Assembly: GCA_902702965.1 (NCBI GenBank)
Contig: CACRXP010000423.1
Coordinates: 189,195-253,194 of the forward strand
Origin: Spirometra erinaceieuropaei
Taxonomy: Eukaryota; Platyhelminthes; Cestoda; Diphyllobothriidea; Diphyllobothriidae
Reading direction: 5' to 3'
Length of the DNA: 64,000 nt
A program made the translations under genes and the position numbers. The notes beneath the pieces were generated by a model, which worked only from the letters and a program-made list of their open reading frames with translations, did not search any database and was not told the origin of the DNA. Shown one piece after another: positions 45,781-57,323 of the stretch. Within the stretch, counting starts at the first letter, position 1. The number at the start of each line of letters is the position of its first letter.

Positions 45781-47699
45781 CAGTCATGATTTAGATTTCT
45801 GACTGGAGACTATAAGATAAGTTGGACAACACTCCTCTGGAGATTAGCGTTCAAACCTCTTTTCTTGCCAATGTGTTCGTAAAAACTTTTGGATCGTAAT
45901 CAGACCGAAATGCGGGCGGGGATTGGCGCAGATATGCGTGACAGCAGAAGGAATTTAACCTTCCTTCTGGTGATGGGAGAGCGGAAATTAGGACAATTTG
46001 GGGACTAAATACCGTATCATTCCCTGTTTATATTGTGAGGTGAAGTTGACAATGTCGACTTCCTGCTCCCTATCCAAAGGTCACTTCAGGACCTCAAGCG
46101 AATCCTGTTTCGGTGTTTTGGAAGGCGATGCGTCGGTAGCTGCAATGCCTTCACAATTAAATTGCTTCCTATTTTCAAAAGTTCGTCAAGAGTTACTGAG
46201 GAAGCAGAGCGTTTTCATTCTAAAAGAGCAAAGTAAACCAAAACGCGGCCGGCTATCCTTGCATAGTGTGGTGATTACTAGCATGTTACAAAAAGGTTAA
46301 ACTACTTTTCCGGAAGAAGTAAATAAGTCGCGGCATACCGAATGGACAAGGAAAGGCAATGCAAGTACATTTGGGTAACTAGGAAATCAAAGGAGTATAT
46401 ATATATGGATATATGTATATATATAGGGATTACGGGAAGCGAAAACATCATGCCAAATATTTCCTCATTAAAAAGCCATACTGAAACAATTCCGTGTATT
46501 CAGCTACGGGGCCTCCCCGTAGTTATGGACTAATAAACAGAACAAGGCCCTCCAAAGCTAATTGCGTAGTTACCTATGCATGCGGAACCCAGTGGGATTT
46601 CACAACCTATCCTTACCACCATTTTTATTACAGAGTGAGAAGAAAGAAATCTAGCCAAAGACAGTCGGAAAATCCTGCCGCTTCCTAGCCAAAGAGGAAG
46701 GTTTCCCTAAAGGGACCCTTTTGAGCTAAATTTTTCGCCCTGATCCTCCTAACCGACCGATTTACTGACTTCAACCACCCGGACACTAAAGAGTGTGGAT
46801 TACCAAAGCTTTGCAGGTTAGCAGGACGATATGGCATTGCAGTCGACATCCGTCAACAGGCATCTGGGTGCACATTCAACACTATGTAAACCGTGCAAAA
46901 ACTTTCTAAGGATCCACTCATCGCCATAATTGAGTAAAATGGACAATGGCATGCAATCTCTTTGAGGTCGAACGTCAAACGGCTGAGACAGATTACCATG
47001 GACCATAAATCAGTGGCCTAGTAGTTGAATGCAGATCTCTTGTCATTGGCTCTAGCATTCGGGCTGCGATCCCACATATTTCCAGCTGCGATCGGGACCA
47101 CTTAGCTGCACACGACCAGGATTAGGTATATGCGCGGGATAAAAAATGCCAACCGTTGTTCAACAAATTCACCAGCGGTTTTACACTCCTGCTTTACCGA
47201 CGGGCGTATACGTTCCGTCTACCATTATTTCGAGTATGTTTTTACTACCTGAATGCCTTCCGAGCCGAAATTTTTAAATTGAGCTTTCCTCTTCCTAAAG
47301 AATCACGTGCCGGTTTGGCGGAAAAATGAACCAATGTAGATATTTTAGTAGTGCCGGCTTCTAGGGGGTTGTACACAACAGCGAGGTCGATCAGAAACTC
47401 TGCTGAGCAACGCTTTTGAAAAACGAAACCGTAGTTTTTCTTATCCTGCACATATAATTCATCCTTAGCAAAATTTGCACAGCTATAAATGCATGCGGTC
47501 TTGCCATCGTTCATGCAATTTGAGTTCATTAAGAGTGTTATCAGGACACTGCTTTGATTTAACAACCTCCATGCACGAACAGTGCGCTCACTTTTTGTGA
47601 GTGCTCTGCAGAACCGGAGAGTCTAGGGTTGTTGTTTGTGCTTAGTTAACATCAAAATCACGGATATTACGTTTTTATATGTGAGGTTGCATAACATGT
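45781..47699. other. No gene; TA-rich microsatellite
   Basis: Imperfect TATATA/GGATATATG repeat at about 46396-46430. The frames at 45998-46300 and 47245-47565 have no recognised domain. Confidence 0.4.
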
Positions 47700-48110
47700 A
47701 GAACGCACCTAGGTAGCTGGGAATACAATGGCCTTGAGTATATCGTCAGACTGTGCCCAATAGCGCAAAAATAAAAATGAAAAGACAACGAAAATTTTGT
47801 TACAAAACTGTATGACCTTATCCGGGAAACCACCTCTGATGGCACAAAGTCCGAGAGAACAGATCGGGCGAGACACAGTGGCGAGTAAGCGCGCCAGCAG
47901 CCCGAGGATCTTAGCTGTCATTACCAGGCTGATCGGCGATACAGCCTGAAAGTCCGTCTAGATCATGTCAGTCATACAATAGGGATGACAATGACTACTC
48001 GCTACCAACGTTCGATTAGTTCAGATGGCGACTGTGTCAGCCCATTTAAAAGTTGCGAGATAAGTGGGCAGACTCACGGTATCTGGTTTGCAAAATACGC
48101 ATCTAAATAA
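47700..48110. repeat. Dispersed repeat R4, copy 1
   Basis: Matches 50390-50790 over about 400 bases. Shared text includes CTGTCATT/CAGTCATT-CGGC, GTCCGTCTGGACC-like, GGATGACGATGACTACTCGC and ATGGCGACTGTG. It is interrupted at its right end by a SINE/X insertion at 48111, where copy 2 is continuous. Confidence 0.7.
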
Positions 48111-48111
48111 T

Positions 48112-48327
48112 AGGGGGCGCTCACCGATCGTTCTTACGGAATTCACTCGTTCCGTTGTGCCTTACGGGCTCTCCCTCTCGAGCCCAACCAGCATCCGCAC
48201 TGTGGCGCATGATATAGGCAGTATGTTATTACCGACCAAGATAAGGGAGCCTGGAATGGCCATTTCTGGCTTATTAACCGCCATCAGCCAGTCATACCCA
48301 ACCCCAAAGGGTGGAACACCCGAGGCG
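48112..48327 (-). repeat. SINE copy: X unit plus body, tRNA head truncated
   Basis: X unit (48112-48218, AGGGGGCGCTCACCGATCGT onward), then the body from GGCAGTATGTTATTACCGAC to CCAACCCCAAAGG, ending CGAGGCG at 48327, where the tRNA head should begin. Minus-strand order would be head (missing), body, X. This copy shows X joined directly to the body. Confidence 0.65.
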
Positions 48328-48639
48328 TTTATTAACGTTCTCCTTAGGATGTTGTTTTGATTTAAAACCGTACACACACGAACAATCCGTTGTGAGGATG
48401 TTCTGCTGAAGCCGCGTGCACTTTTTTAAAGACCCGTCGGGGTCCCATCAAAGCAAGTAAAAATAAATTTGCGTACGAATTTTAAACGAGGTAGGCGGAA
48501 TCTGTACAAAATGCAATACATACTTTCTGAATTTGTAGTCCGTTAAAAAAAATGATGTTCAGGCGGTGAAAAAAGATTCACATAAGAATACAAAAATGCT
48601 TGGATTAATTTTACAGGAGACAAAAAACCCTCGCTAATA
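48328..48639. other. Nothing recognised
   Basis: AT-rich spacer with no feature found. Confidence 0.4.
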
Positions 48640-48840
48640 ATAACACATAAATGCGGGCAGGACTGGCCTGCATGTGGCAGTATATAACGGATTATAATCA
48701 GACATCGTCAGGGCAGAAATAAATGTCAGCCTTGAGGGATTACTTATGCGGGTAGGAGAGGACTGGCGTGCATGCGGCATTGTATATGGGATTTAGAACG
48801 GCCATCGCCAGGGTCTAATTGATACGCCGGATTAAACTAT
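48640..48840. repeat. Short tandem pair R7
   Basis: Two units of about 95 bases: ATGCGGGCAGGACTGGCCTG...CATCGTCAGGGC and TGCGGGTAGGAGAGGACTGG...CATCGCCAGGGT. A related start (AAATGCGGGCGGGGATTGGC) occurs at 45909. Confidence 0.6.
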
Positions 48841-48989
48841 TCGCGTCAAAGTGGTCAGACGAGAGGAACCCTGACGCTATCGGCCACAGTCCGCTTCGAG
48901 CACAGTCGAGGAATGGGGAAGGGAGGTACGACCAAACTACTGGTACGCGGCGAATACTGGGGGTAAACAAACTGAAACAAACAGACCCC

Positions 48990-49320
48990 AGTCACCTTTA
49001 ATACGGGACCGGTGGTGAGAGGGATTTTCAGAGGTGGGACCGGGAAACGCACAGGCGACGAGGTCAAGTAGTTTTATTCAAAAGAAAAGCTATTAAGAAT
49101 GTGCTGTTGTACATGAACGGTTGAGAAGTAGTTGCACTAACCCCCTAACCCTAACCCCTAAGTATAACCTCTAATTCTAAACGCTTGCCCCTAACCATAA
49201 TTGTCGACTGTAAACCCTAGCCATAACCCGTAGCCATAATCCCTAACCCTAACCCTTAACCCCAACCCCAACAGTATTGTGTCCATCGGGTGGGGCTACC
49301 AAACCACATCTTACCCAAAT
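48990..49320. repeat. Repeat R5, copy 1, with telomere-like core
   Basis: Left block (ACGCACAGGCGACGAGGTCA, AAAAGAAAAGCTATTAAGAA), then at 49140-49260 degenerate CCCTAA repeats, then CCAACAGTATTGTGTCCATC and GGTGGGGCTACCAAACCACA. The same order recurs at 49930-50262. Confidence 0.75.
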
Positions 49321-49444
49321 CGACTTTCGCCAGCGACGTTGAACATTGAAATTCAATTCACAAGTCGTGTGTGACACGCGTTTATGGGCTCTTTCACTTT
49401 TCCAGCCATTGCACTCGAGCCCACTTCCGCTAGTCATGGCCTTG

Positions 49445-49615
49445 TCTTGCCATCGGCGGGAAGTGGGTGAGGAAAGCGCGAGTGCGGTAGATGCAGCGAA
49501 AGTCCTCCCCACTATAAACTAATTTACGTCCAGGTCGCCGTTGTTGAAGCCGTCCAGTGGGGCGCCTAATGGACGTCGTCGTTCGCAACGTCTGAACTGT
49601 CGTGTGTACTTGAAA
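49445..49615. repeat. Dispersed repeat R6, copy 3
   Basis: Third copy of R6 (see 10040 and 25455): GAGTGCGGTAGATGCAGC, CACTATAAACTAATTTACG, GGACGTCGTCGTTCGCAACG. It sits between the two telomere-like R5 copies. Confidence 0.6.
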
Positions 49616-49929
49616 GTCTGACTGTGTATGTCCACTGTCCATTTATACCAGGAACTTCTCAGGCAAGTTTGTTGACAACTTAGCAGTCTTTAAGAACCTG
49701 AAGCACAACTTGGGAAAAGCTCCAGCCGTCACTTGACATCATACTTAGAGTTCCATAAGACTGTCTTCCCCTATTCCCGTAAACAGCATGGTAAGCAGCG
49801 AATCTGGTGAGAGTTGAATCGCAAAGAAACGACATACGCGGGTGAGAAGTCAATTTTCTGTGCATGAACACTGCTCTGCTATTCGTAGCCGTATGACATG
49901 ACAGCAAATCGAGGTCCGAGATCGGATGT
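49616..49929. other. Nothing recognised
   Basis: Spacer between R6 copy 3 and R5 copy 2. Short minus-strand frames only, none supported. Confidence 0.4.
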
Positions 49930-50262
49930 GTTTATGTTGTTTCACCTGAAGTAAACAAACTCCAGTCAACTCTAATACGGAACCTGTGGTAAGGTGGAGC
50001 CGGGGAACGCATAGGCAGCGAAGTCAAGTGGTTGTTTGCAAAAGAAAAGCTATTGGGAATGCGCGGTTGCACTTTGAATGGTTGGGAAATAGTCGCTCTA
50101 AGTCCTAACCCTAACTCTTAACTATAACCCCTAACCCTAACCTTTGACCCTAAACCCAAACCATAACCCTTAACCATAATCCCTAACCCTTAACCCCAAC
50201 CCAAACAGTATTGTGTACTCTCAGGTGGGACTACCAAATCACATCTTACCTAAATTTCGTAC
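49930..50262. repeat. Repeat R5, copy 2, with telomere-like core
   Basis: Left block (ACGCATAGGCAGCGAAGTCA, AAAAGAAAAGCTATTGGGAA), degenerate CCCTAA repeats at 50103-50205, then CAAACAGTATTGTGTACTCT and GGTGGGACTACCAAATCACA. Same order and orientation as copy 1, about 940 bp away. Confidence 0.75.
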
Positions 50263-50389
50263 ATGATAGGTTTCGGAACATCTGGGACGCATCCAGGTCG
50301 CTGAGGATGCGATAGACTGAATGAATGAATTCTTATAAGTTAGTCTAATGATTTCTAAGAAAATTTAAAGGCTGAAACAGGTAAATGGG

Positions 50390-50790
50390 TGGCGACGACA
50401 TTCAGGTCGCTGAGGATGCGATAGCCTGGAGTAGATCGTGAAGATGCCTCAATGAGTGCCAAAATACAAGGAAAAAGACGCTTGAAGCGTTGCTACGAAA
50501 CTGTTTGTCCTCAACTGGGACACCACCTGTAGTGATGCGAAATCCGCGAGAACAGTAAGCACACAAAACCGACCCACCAGTGCGCATGCAACGGCAGTTT
50601 GCTTGATGTTCAGTCATTCGGCCTGAATGTCCGTCTGGACCGTGCCATTCGTGCATCAAGGATGACGATGACTACTCGCCGTCAATGTCCGACTGGTTTG
50701 AATGGCGACTGTGACGACCTATTTAAAATTAGCGAGTCACGTGAACATACTCACGGCATCTGATCTGCATAATACATCCCTAATAGCCCG
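50390..50790. repeat. Dispersed repeat R4, copy 2
   Basis: See 47700. The start (AGGTCGCTGAGGATGCGATAG) also occurs alone at 50291-50312, so a short piece is duplicated in tandem. Its minus strand has an open frame of 85 codons (50402-50659), which is interrupted in copy 1. Confidence 0.7.
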
Positions 50791-51239
50791 TGTGCAATGA
50801 GCCGAATTGCAGCGGGTATTCCATCACATATCAGTCCTTCGCATCAGGCGAGCTGTCACGCATTTGACGACATTATGTCGACTGAGCTTGTTAGGACGGC
50901 CCAGAACACGGCGCACCGTTCCTGTAGTCCGGAGGTCACGCCTGACAAAGGACCGCAAACTTGCCGCACAGCCTCGCCAAGGAAGCCCGCATGCGGGTCA
51001 GGCATTAGCACGCCGCTGAGTCATGCGCGACCTCCAGGGGTCAGCAACGCGCGAGCGCGTGTCCATGCGGACGCTCAGGGCTGGACCAGTAGGAACACGC
51101 AAACCAGACGAAGGCTGGACCCCTAAATACGAAGCCACAGACGGAAGGATTAAGAGTTGATGTACACAGGGTGACTGATGCAGTAAAGCTGTTCGCTCCT
51201 ATCCTGTCTGTCTTCTATTCGGCACAGAACTGGCGTCAT
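50791..51239. other. No gene recognised
   Basis: GC-rich; two overlapping plus frames (50797-51126 and 50807-51019) of low-complexity Arg/Pro/Ser composition, not supported as genes. Confidence 0.4.
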
Positions 51240-52500
51240 ACTAATTTGGGGATATAACAGAGCTCCAACTGCTCCAATGTCCAGAAGTAAATCCTGACGA
51301 ATGCATCCTATCGTTCGATGTTGTTGCCCTGTTTTCTTCAATACCGCACGACCTAGCAAGTGACAGCGTAGCCCGATGTCTAGATCAATCTCCCATTGGA
51401 ATTACAACACAGCATGTTCTAGACATGCTTAAGCTTTGCCTCAAGAGTTATTGTCACTTCGATGACAAGTAAAGGACACACCAATGGGCTCGCCAATATC
51501 GGGGCTGCTTGCAGAGCTAGTCTTGCAGAGACTAGGACAGGATGCTGTGCAGACCTCCGAACACAAAATGTGGCTCGGCTACGTGGACGGCACATTTGTC
51601 ATCATAAAGACCAGTGAAGTTAAGCAGTTGCACCAGAACTTAAATAGCGTCTTCCCGGCTATATAGAGTTTACTCGCGAGGAAGCAACGGGAGATACTCG
51701 TCCGTTCTTAGATGTGAGTATACAAAGACTTAGAGATGGCAAACTAGCAACAGGCGTCCACCGAAAAGACTAGTGCCGAAATCATCCTTAACTATGGGAG
51801 CAGTCATCCGGCGGACCATAAATGAACCTGTGTCCGCACTTTTTTCCATCGGGCCTACCGCATCTGTGACAGTGATGACTTACTTAAGGAAGAATTGGCC
51901 TACTTACATCGCTTATGCCGGATCAAAGGATATCTGGCCAGTTTCGTAAAAAAATGTCCTGGACGCCCGAGACAACCACCAAGCACAGAGTTTGATGGAG
52001 ATAGAGTGTCGCGGAAATTTTATTCACCTCCGTACATTCAGGGAATTTCTGAAACACTCTGCCAGCACTTAAAACGCTTTGGCATCTCCATTGCCCATAA
52101 GCCCGCATCTTCCCTACGTGAGGTATTATGCCGAGTAAAGGACCCGTTGCCCAAAGAACAACTAATTAACGTCACCTACCGCATCCCGTGCGCCAAATGT
52201 CCTTGCGTTTACACTGGCCATACAGACCGATGTCTTGGGACTCGTATTAACGAACACAAGTTAGCCCTCCGCCGACGTGACTCTCTGTCTCTCGTGCTTG
52301 CGCACGCCCTTGAATACGACCACCGCTTCAGTTGGGACGGTACTGAAGTGATCACAACGACTAACGCCAGACAGGCGTGAGGATTCCTCGAAGCTTGGCA
52401 TTCTGGCACGACCAGCACCAACCGCCACGTCGATCTAGACGCTCATTACGAGGGCTTACATACACGCTCACGGTCTTGTTCCCACACCATATCAACGGCT
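51240..52500 (+). pseudogene. PLE reverse transcriptase and GIY-YIG endonuclease, near-contiguous but broken
   Basis: The best-preserved PLE body in the window. RT motif A region: DECILSFDVVALFSSIPHDL (51286-51345). After a frameshift near 51470 comes DTPMGSPISGLLAELVLQRL (from about 51472), then GYVDGTFVII (about 51577-51606); active PLEs have YVDD, so one catalytic Asp is Gly. A second frame from about 51895 carries YIQGISETLCQHLKRFGISI, AHKP, VTYRIPCAKCPCVYTGHTDR, GTRINEHKLALRRRD and ALEYDHRFSW, the GIY-YIG domain. After TGA at 52378 the same frame resumes with GFLEAWHSGTTSTNRHVDLD, the C-terminus. The palm N-terminus is missing, consistent with 5' truncation. A hammerhead motif lies 350 bases downstream. 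Confidence 0.88.
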
Positions 52501-52846
52501 AACCCCCACTCGGTCACATAGACGTATGCTGTCTTGCCATTCCGCCCCCCCCCCCTTGCGACACGGTGAACAACAACCGAAATCACTCGAACACCTGCAG
52601 CGCCGGCGCATTGCCCCCTGACCCCATCCCGCATCGGTGATCAGCCGCCTTCATTCCCACTAATCCTCAATTCCCCCGTTCTGCCTTCACCTCCAACACA
52701 GGGAGCCCTAACGGTTCTTCCCTCCCCCTGCCCCAAAACTTACCATAACTCGGTGCCCACCCCTCTCACGCATCAGCTGTCCGTCGTTGCCTGTCCTGTC
52801 GCGCCAGTCGACCTAGTCTGTCGATCTCACTTTCTCCTCTGTTCAT
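52501..52846. other. PLE 3' region, C-rich, non-coding
   Basis: C-rich sequence (polyC at 52546-52555, CCCC blocks to 52735) between the PLE C-terminus and the hammerhead motif. It is likely PLE 3' untranslated or terminal-repeat sequence, by position only. Confidence 0.45.
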
Positions 52847-52891
52847 TTCGTCTGACGACAGGTCGGTGTCACCGACTTGAAAATTTACGAG
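52847..52891 (+). ncRNA. Hammerhead ribozyme motif (PLE-associated)
   Basis: Stem I strand TTCGT (52847-52851) pairs with ACGAG (52887-52891). Core CTGACGA is at 52852-52858. Stem II is AGGTCGG/CCGACTT (52860-52866 with 52872-52878; 7 pairs including one G-T) with loop TGTCA. GAAA is at 52879-52882. The next bases give a self-complementary AATT as stem III, with cleavage predicted after T52886. All invariant core positions are present. PLE hammerheads are known to have such minimal stem III and to act as dimers. It lies downstream of the PLE ORF on the same strand, as expected for a terminal-repeat ribozyme. Confidence 0.75.
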
Positions 52892-53281
52892 TACATCTCG
52901 ATTTTCCGAATAGCCCTCTCTTTTTCATTATATCTCCTCGGAAGGCATACCACATCAGCTATTCAACAGAGCTCTCTGTTTATCTGGTGCACAGAACCGT
53001 TCGGGTCGGCCAATAGCAAGATTCAGCAAGACAACCAAACAGTCGGTTTCACAGAATTTGGAATTTTCGTTTTCATTTAAACTTGTGGCCAAGCGCCACG
53101 TATGCACTCGTGGAAGTATGCCCTACAATGTCATGCACACTGGTGGGACCTGCTGTTGTTGTTGCCACCCACGTACAGAATAAGCGCCTCCGGCCTTCTG
53201 ATGCGAAACAAGTCTTCACGCTCGGCCTATCGTTTTAGCGTGCATTCACTAATTTGACACTGCAGCACCACATGATACGTA
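52892..53281. other. Nothing recognised
   Basis: Spacer between the PLE terminal region and the next MITE; no feature found. Confidence 0.4.
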
Positions 53282-55165
53282 CAGAAGATGTGCTAACTCA
53301 TGAAATGTTAACCAAGATGCCGCACTGCATTTTCAACTCAAAGAGATTGCTTAAGTAGGACTGCAATAGTAATTGCCGTGCACCATAACCTCATTTCGTT
53401 TACTGCAAGATGCTGGTTTTTGAACGAACTCTCCCCCCCCCGGCCACTTGCAAAAACTACACTCTGTAAGAAAGGGCAAATTAAGTAAAGTGGATTTTTC
53501 TCACTAATTTTCGACGCCCTTATATATTTAAACATACGTATTAGAAAACAGGCATAAGAATATTCATTCTTCCAATCATTTGGTAGAAACTTCCATCTTC
53601 TTTAACTTTCATACTTAAAGCAAGGGTATGATTCAGTTGTTAAAAACCTTCCTAATTCCCGAATAATTTTTAACTGGGCCTGCCTTTACACTTGCACTCG
53701 GGGTTTTCAAACTACAAGCTGTCTATTTCTATGCGCTATGGCGAGGAGGCCATGTGTGGTTCATGCAATTTAGCAGTGGGTTTGAGCCTCATCGTAAACC
53801 TTACAGGCAGCGGTAGGGGGCGATCACCGATCGTTCTTACGGAACTCACTCGTTCCGTTGTGCCTTATGGACTCTCTCTCAAGCCCAACCAGCAGCCGCA
53901 CAGCGGCGCATGATATAGTCCCCCTTTGTCGGTAATATTATTCTGCTTATAGGCAACGCTAGCAAATGCAGAGACACGATGTTCTGTGAACGAGCATTTC
54001 ACGATCTTAAAAAATCTCATATTTAGAAGCTTTTTTTAATTCGAATTCGACCCTTTTCTTCAAGTATAAAATTTTAAGAATACATGCTTCTTTTCCAAAT
54101 AAGTAAAACAATGAATATTTTCATGTGGGTTTTCTATGAAATATATTCCGATTTAAAATGCCGTCGAAAATCAATAAAAAATTCATACTACATACGTAGT
54201 CATTTTTCCAAGGTGTCGACATTGAGGGCGGCCGAAAAGGAGTTCCTTCAAAAGCCGACGTCTCAGGTAACTGAAATATCTTGGAATTATGCTACATATT
54301 AATTAGTATTGCGACCCAACCGAAGTACTCTTTTCGAGTTGAAAACGTATTTCGGAATATCTGTTAACGTTTCATGAGTTGGCACAGATTTTTCCATTGA
54401 TCTTCAATGTCTTTATGAAGCCACTTTTATCTTTTAAAGGACATGCACAAAATTAACCTTTTTATATTCAATTAGTAGAAAATTACGCTTTTCCCAGATT
54501 TCCTACTTGAGAAGAGAGTGGACTTCAGTCTTTAAAACTTTTCAATTCCCGATGTTTTGCCCCACTTACTTTAAGGATTTCCAACGTAGATGCTGTAAAC
54601 ATCCCGTCAAAGAAATACCAACAGTTCTCTGCACTCATGCTTTTGTGCAATGGTTGCGGGTCAAATTTTAAAATGTATAAGTAGCATAAAAAGAAGTGCT
54701 GATGCGTTTTTGTATGGATAGGCATTTAGTGGTCTTGAAAATTCCCATAATTAGAAACCTTAATATAACTAAAAGATACTTTATTTTAAAGTATAAACTT
54801 TGAATAAGACAAAATTTACTACCCAACGGGCACAAGAAAGAATATGTTCGCGCGCGTCTTCTATTCATTATTGTTTAATTTAGTAGGACAACAAAAAACA
54901 ATAAGAAACTTCGCACTACATAAGAAGTCTCTCTCTACAAACTTTGTTTTTTGTAGACGGCCAAAATGAAGCACATTTGGAGGCCAGCATCCTGCCATGA
55001 CTGAAATGTCTTGGGTTTATGCAGCTCGATAGTAAATATTACAACTCTACCTTGGCGATCCTTTTGAATCATTATTACAACCTCGCTTAGGTGCTCCTTC
55101 CTAATCGAATGTGCATTTCAGAAATTTGGCTAATATTTCCTGCGATTGCACATCTACCGAAAGCA
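53282..55165. mobile_element. Compound foldback MITE, subfamily C, copy 12, carrying an X unit
   Basis: Left end CAGAAGATGTGCTAACTCAT after TA (53280-53281). An internal right terminus (CATGAGTTGGCACAGA, about 54387) jumps into TTTTTCCATTGATCTTCAAT, the same join seen at 39869. A final right end, TGCGATTGCACATCTAC, lies near 55165. Left-arm text (AGATTGCTTAAGTAGGACTG near 53342) matches the copy at 38961 more than other subfamilies. A solo X unit interrupts the loop at 53811-53918. Confidence 0.72.
53811..53918. repeat. Solo X unit nested in a MITE
   Basis: GGTAGGGGGCGATCACCGAT to GCACAGCGGCGCATGATATA, nearly identical to 28031-28136. It lies in the loop of the compound MITE, so it inserted later. 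Confidence 0.7.
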
Positions 55166-55383
55166 CTCACTCGTACTACAGGTGCCGCCTCCTCGGAATT
55201 TAGCTCAAGGTCATCTGCAACATGAGGTTGCCCATAATCGTGGATGACCGGATAACCCGATTCCAAAGACGTTTTCGATTTCTTTTATGGCACTTGGTCG
55301 GGGATGTACAACGGTAGAGGGACGCTCACTGATCGGGGATAAGCCAGAAATGGCCACCCACTATGTCGATCGGGCTATACCTA
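55166..55383. repeat. SINE/X fragments
   Basis: At 55313-55334 GGTAGAGGGACGCTCACTGA (start of an X unit) is followed directly by GGGATAAGCCAGAAATGGCC, the complement of the SINE body (GGCCATTTCTGGCTTAT). It is a rearranged remnant; the preceding 150 bases are unassigned. Confidence 0.5.
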
Positions 55384-56833
55384 CAGTAAGTGACCGACCT
55401 CTTGAAATCTTGGCCGAAATTCTGAGATGAATCTTCAATTACTAAGGATTACCCAGGTGGCGTTGTAATATTGATGATCATACGACAACATCCTGAAGTA
55501 TTTCGGACTCACTAGGATGTCGACCATTGAATGCGCTTCTTCCCGGCCTCCTGTAGAAGCCGCAGTCGATAAAAATTGACTGCTTAAGCACCATGAATTT
55601 TTCACATTGATTTTCTATAATCTCATGAATTCAGATATAGTTTGTAGAAAGTATGCACTAAAATAGGCTTTCTTTTACTTTTTTGCTAAAGCATTACGTT
55701 GTCTTTATTTTATACATACGAAGAAGGGGCATATTAGGGTTGTAAAGAGTTTCCATTTCCCAAATAATCTTAGGCATGATTATCCGATGCATTGGCGTTT
55801 AACGATTTCATTCTGCGTAAGGAAAATCATGTATTCCCAAATATCTTTAGAAAAAACCATATAGGATTCATAAAATTTTGCAATGGATGAAAACCTTGTT
55901 GCACATCTCATTGGTGACATTGGTAAATGTACAGGTACGGTGCTGTATTGACGGACCTTGCATTGGTTATAACGTCTCGTAATAAGGGACTATTTAAGGC
56001 TAAATATACCCCTTCTTTGGGTATAAAATATGAAGACCACACTTGGTAAAAATGACTACATAAGTAGCATGTTTTTTTCACATTGATTTTCGGTGGTCTT
56101 GAAAATTCAAGTACATTGTTTAGAAAACATGTACAAAAGTATGCCTTTTTTTACTTCTTTGGTAGAAAATCACATTATCTTTATAATTTATATCCGAAGA
56201 AAGTGTATATTTAGGTTTTAAAAAAGCTTCCCAATTCCCGAATAATTTTGAGCCTAATCTGCCATTGCATTAGCGTTTAACGATCTCAGTCTGCAAGGTG
56301 CATGCTTTCCGCGTAAGGAAAATCATATATTCTTTTATTCCTTTAAGAATATACTAAAAATGGTTCATAAAATTTTGCGATGGATCCGGACTGCGTTGTA
56401 CATTTTATGAGGAACATTAGTAAATGGACATGTGCGACCCTGTATCCATAGACATCGCACGGTCTTAAAAATCCCATAATTATAAATTTTTTTAAAATCT
56501 AAATGTACACTTTCCTCGGGATAATGTGATTTTCTGCCACACCAGCAAAAGAAAGCATACTTTGCATGTTTTCTGTAAAGTATATTTGAATTTATAAGGC
56601 TCCGAAAATAAACGTAAAAAATGTATGCTACGTAGGTAGTCATTTTTTAGAGCGTGTAGTTTCCACAGAAGGTCGAAAAAGTGCATTCATAGGCCGACAT
56701 TCTGGCAAGTGTAAAATACTTTAGGATCATGTCGCGTGATAATCAATATTACAACCTCAGTGAGGTAATCTTGCCTAATCGAAAGCTCATTTCGAAATCT
56801 CGGCCAAGATTTCATGAGATCGGTCGCTTACTG
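55384..56833. mobile_element. Two MITE copies fused (copies 13a and 13b)
   Basis: Left end CAGTAAGTGACCGACCTCTT after TA (55382-55383). The first copy runs to about 56041, where TGAAGACCACAC passes into TTGGTAAAAATGACTACATA, an internal left-arm motif, and a second copy then runs to its right end GAGATCGGTCGCTTACTG at 56833. The first copy thus lacks its right arm end and the second its left terminus. Confidence 0.78.
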
Positions 56834-57290
56834 CAAATTGCGATCCTCAGGGCGTTTTCGTTTTCAAATAGACACGAAACTCTGGTTGCAACCATACATT
56901 GGAACGGTCAGAACAGCAGACCGAAACTATGTAAGTGCTTCCCTTGGCCTTTGTTAGGGACCAGCAATGTAACCAAATGTGTGGGATGGTTGACAAGTCC
57001 CAATTAAACTTGAATTTGCGAAAAAATGTTCTATACTGCGATTCTTGGACAGTGAGATACGTAATGAAGTCGTTAATTTGCGTGAGTTCCACATCGCCTT
57101 TCATGGCACTGTCTCTTCCTCATCTATGAATATGGTTTCGTAACTTTTTCATTTATCACTAGCATCTTAAAAATTGCAACAGAGTATTTGTTGGTTTCTA
57201 ACCGGGTACCAAGGATGAACCAGTTAGCTGGAGAATCGTGAGATTTGATTTAAGACTAACAATCGAGAACCCAATAAAACCTTACCATGT
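56834..57290. repeat. Flank duplicated with MITE (R8, copy 1)
   Basis: About 450 bases directly right of the MITE end match 58312-58760, right of the next MITE. Shared blocks include GGGCGTTTTCGTTTT, ACGGTCAGAACAG, TACGTAATGAAGTCGTTA/TACATGCGGATATCATTA, GGTACCAA and ATCGTGAGATTTGATTTAAG/ATCATGAGATTTGATTCAGG. Confidence 0.8.
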
Positions 57291-57323
57291 TCATCAGGCA
57301 TTTCAATCACCATCATGCATGTA

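Noticed and set aside
50402..50659. 85-aa minus-strand frame in repeat R4
   Set aside because: The frame is not kept in the other R4 copy and has no domain.
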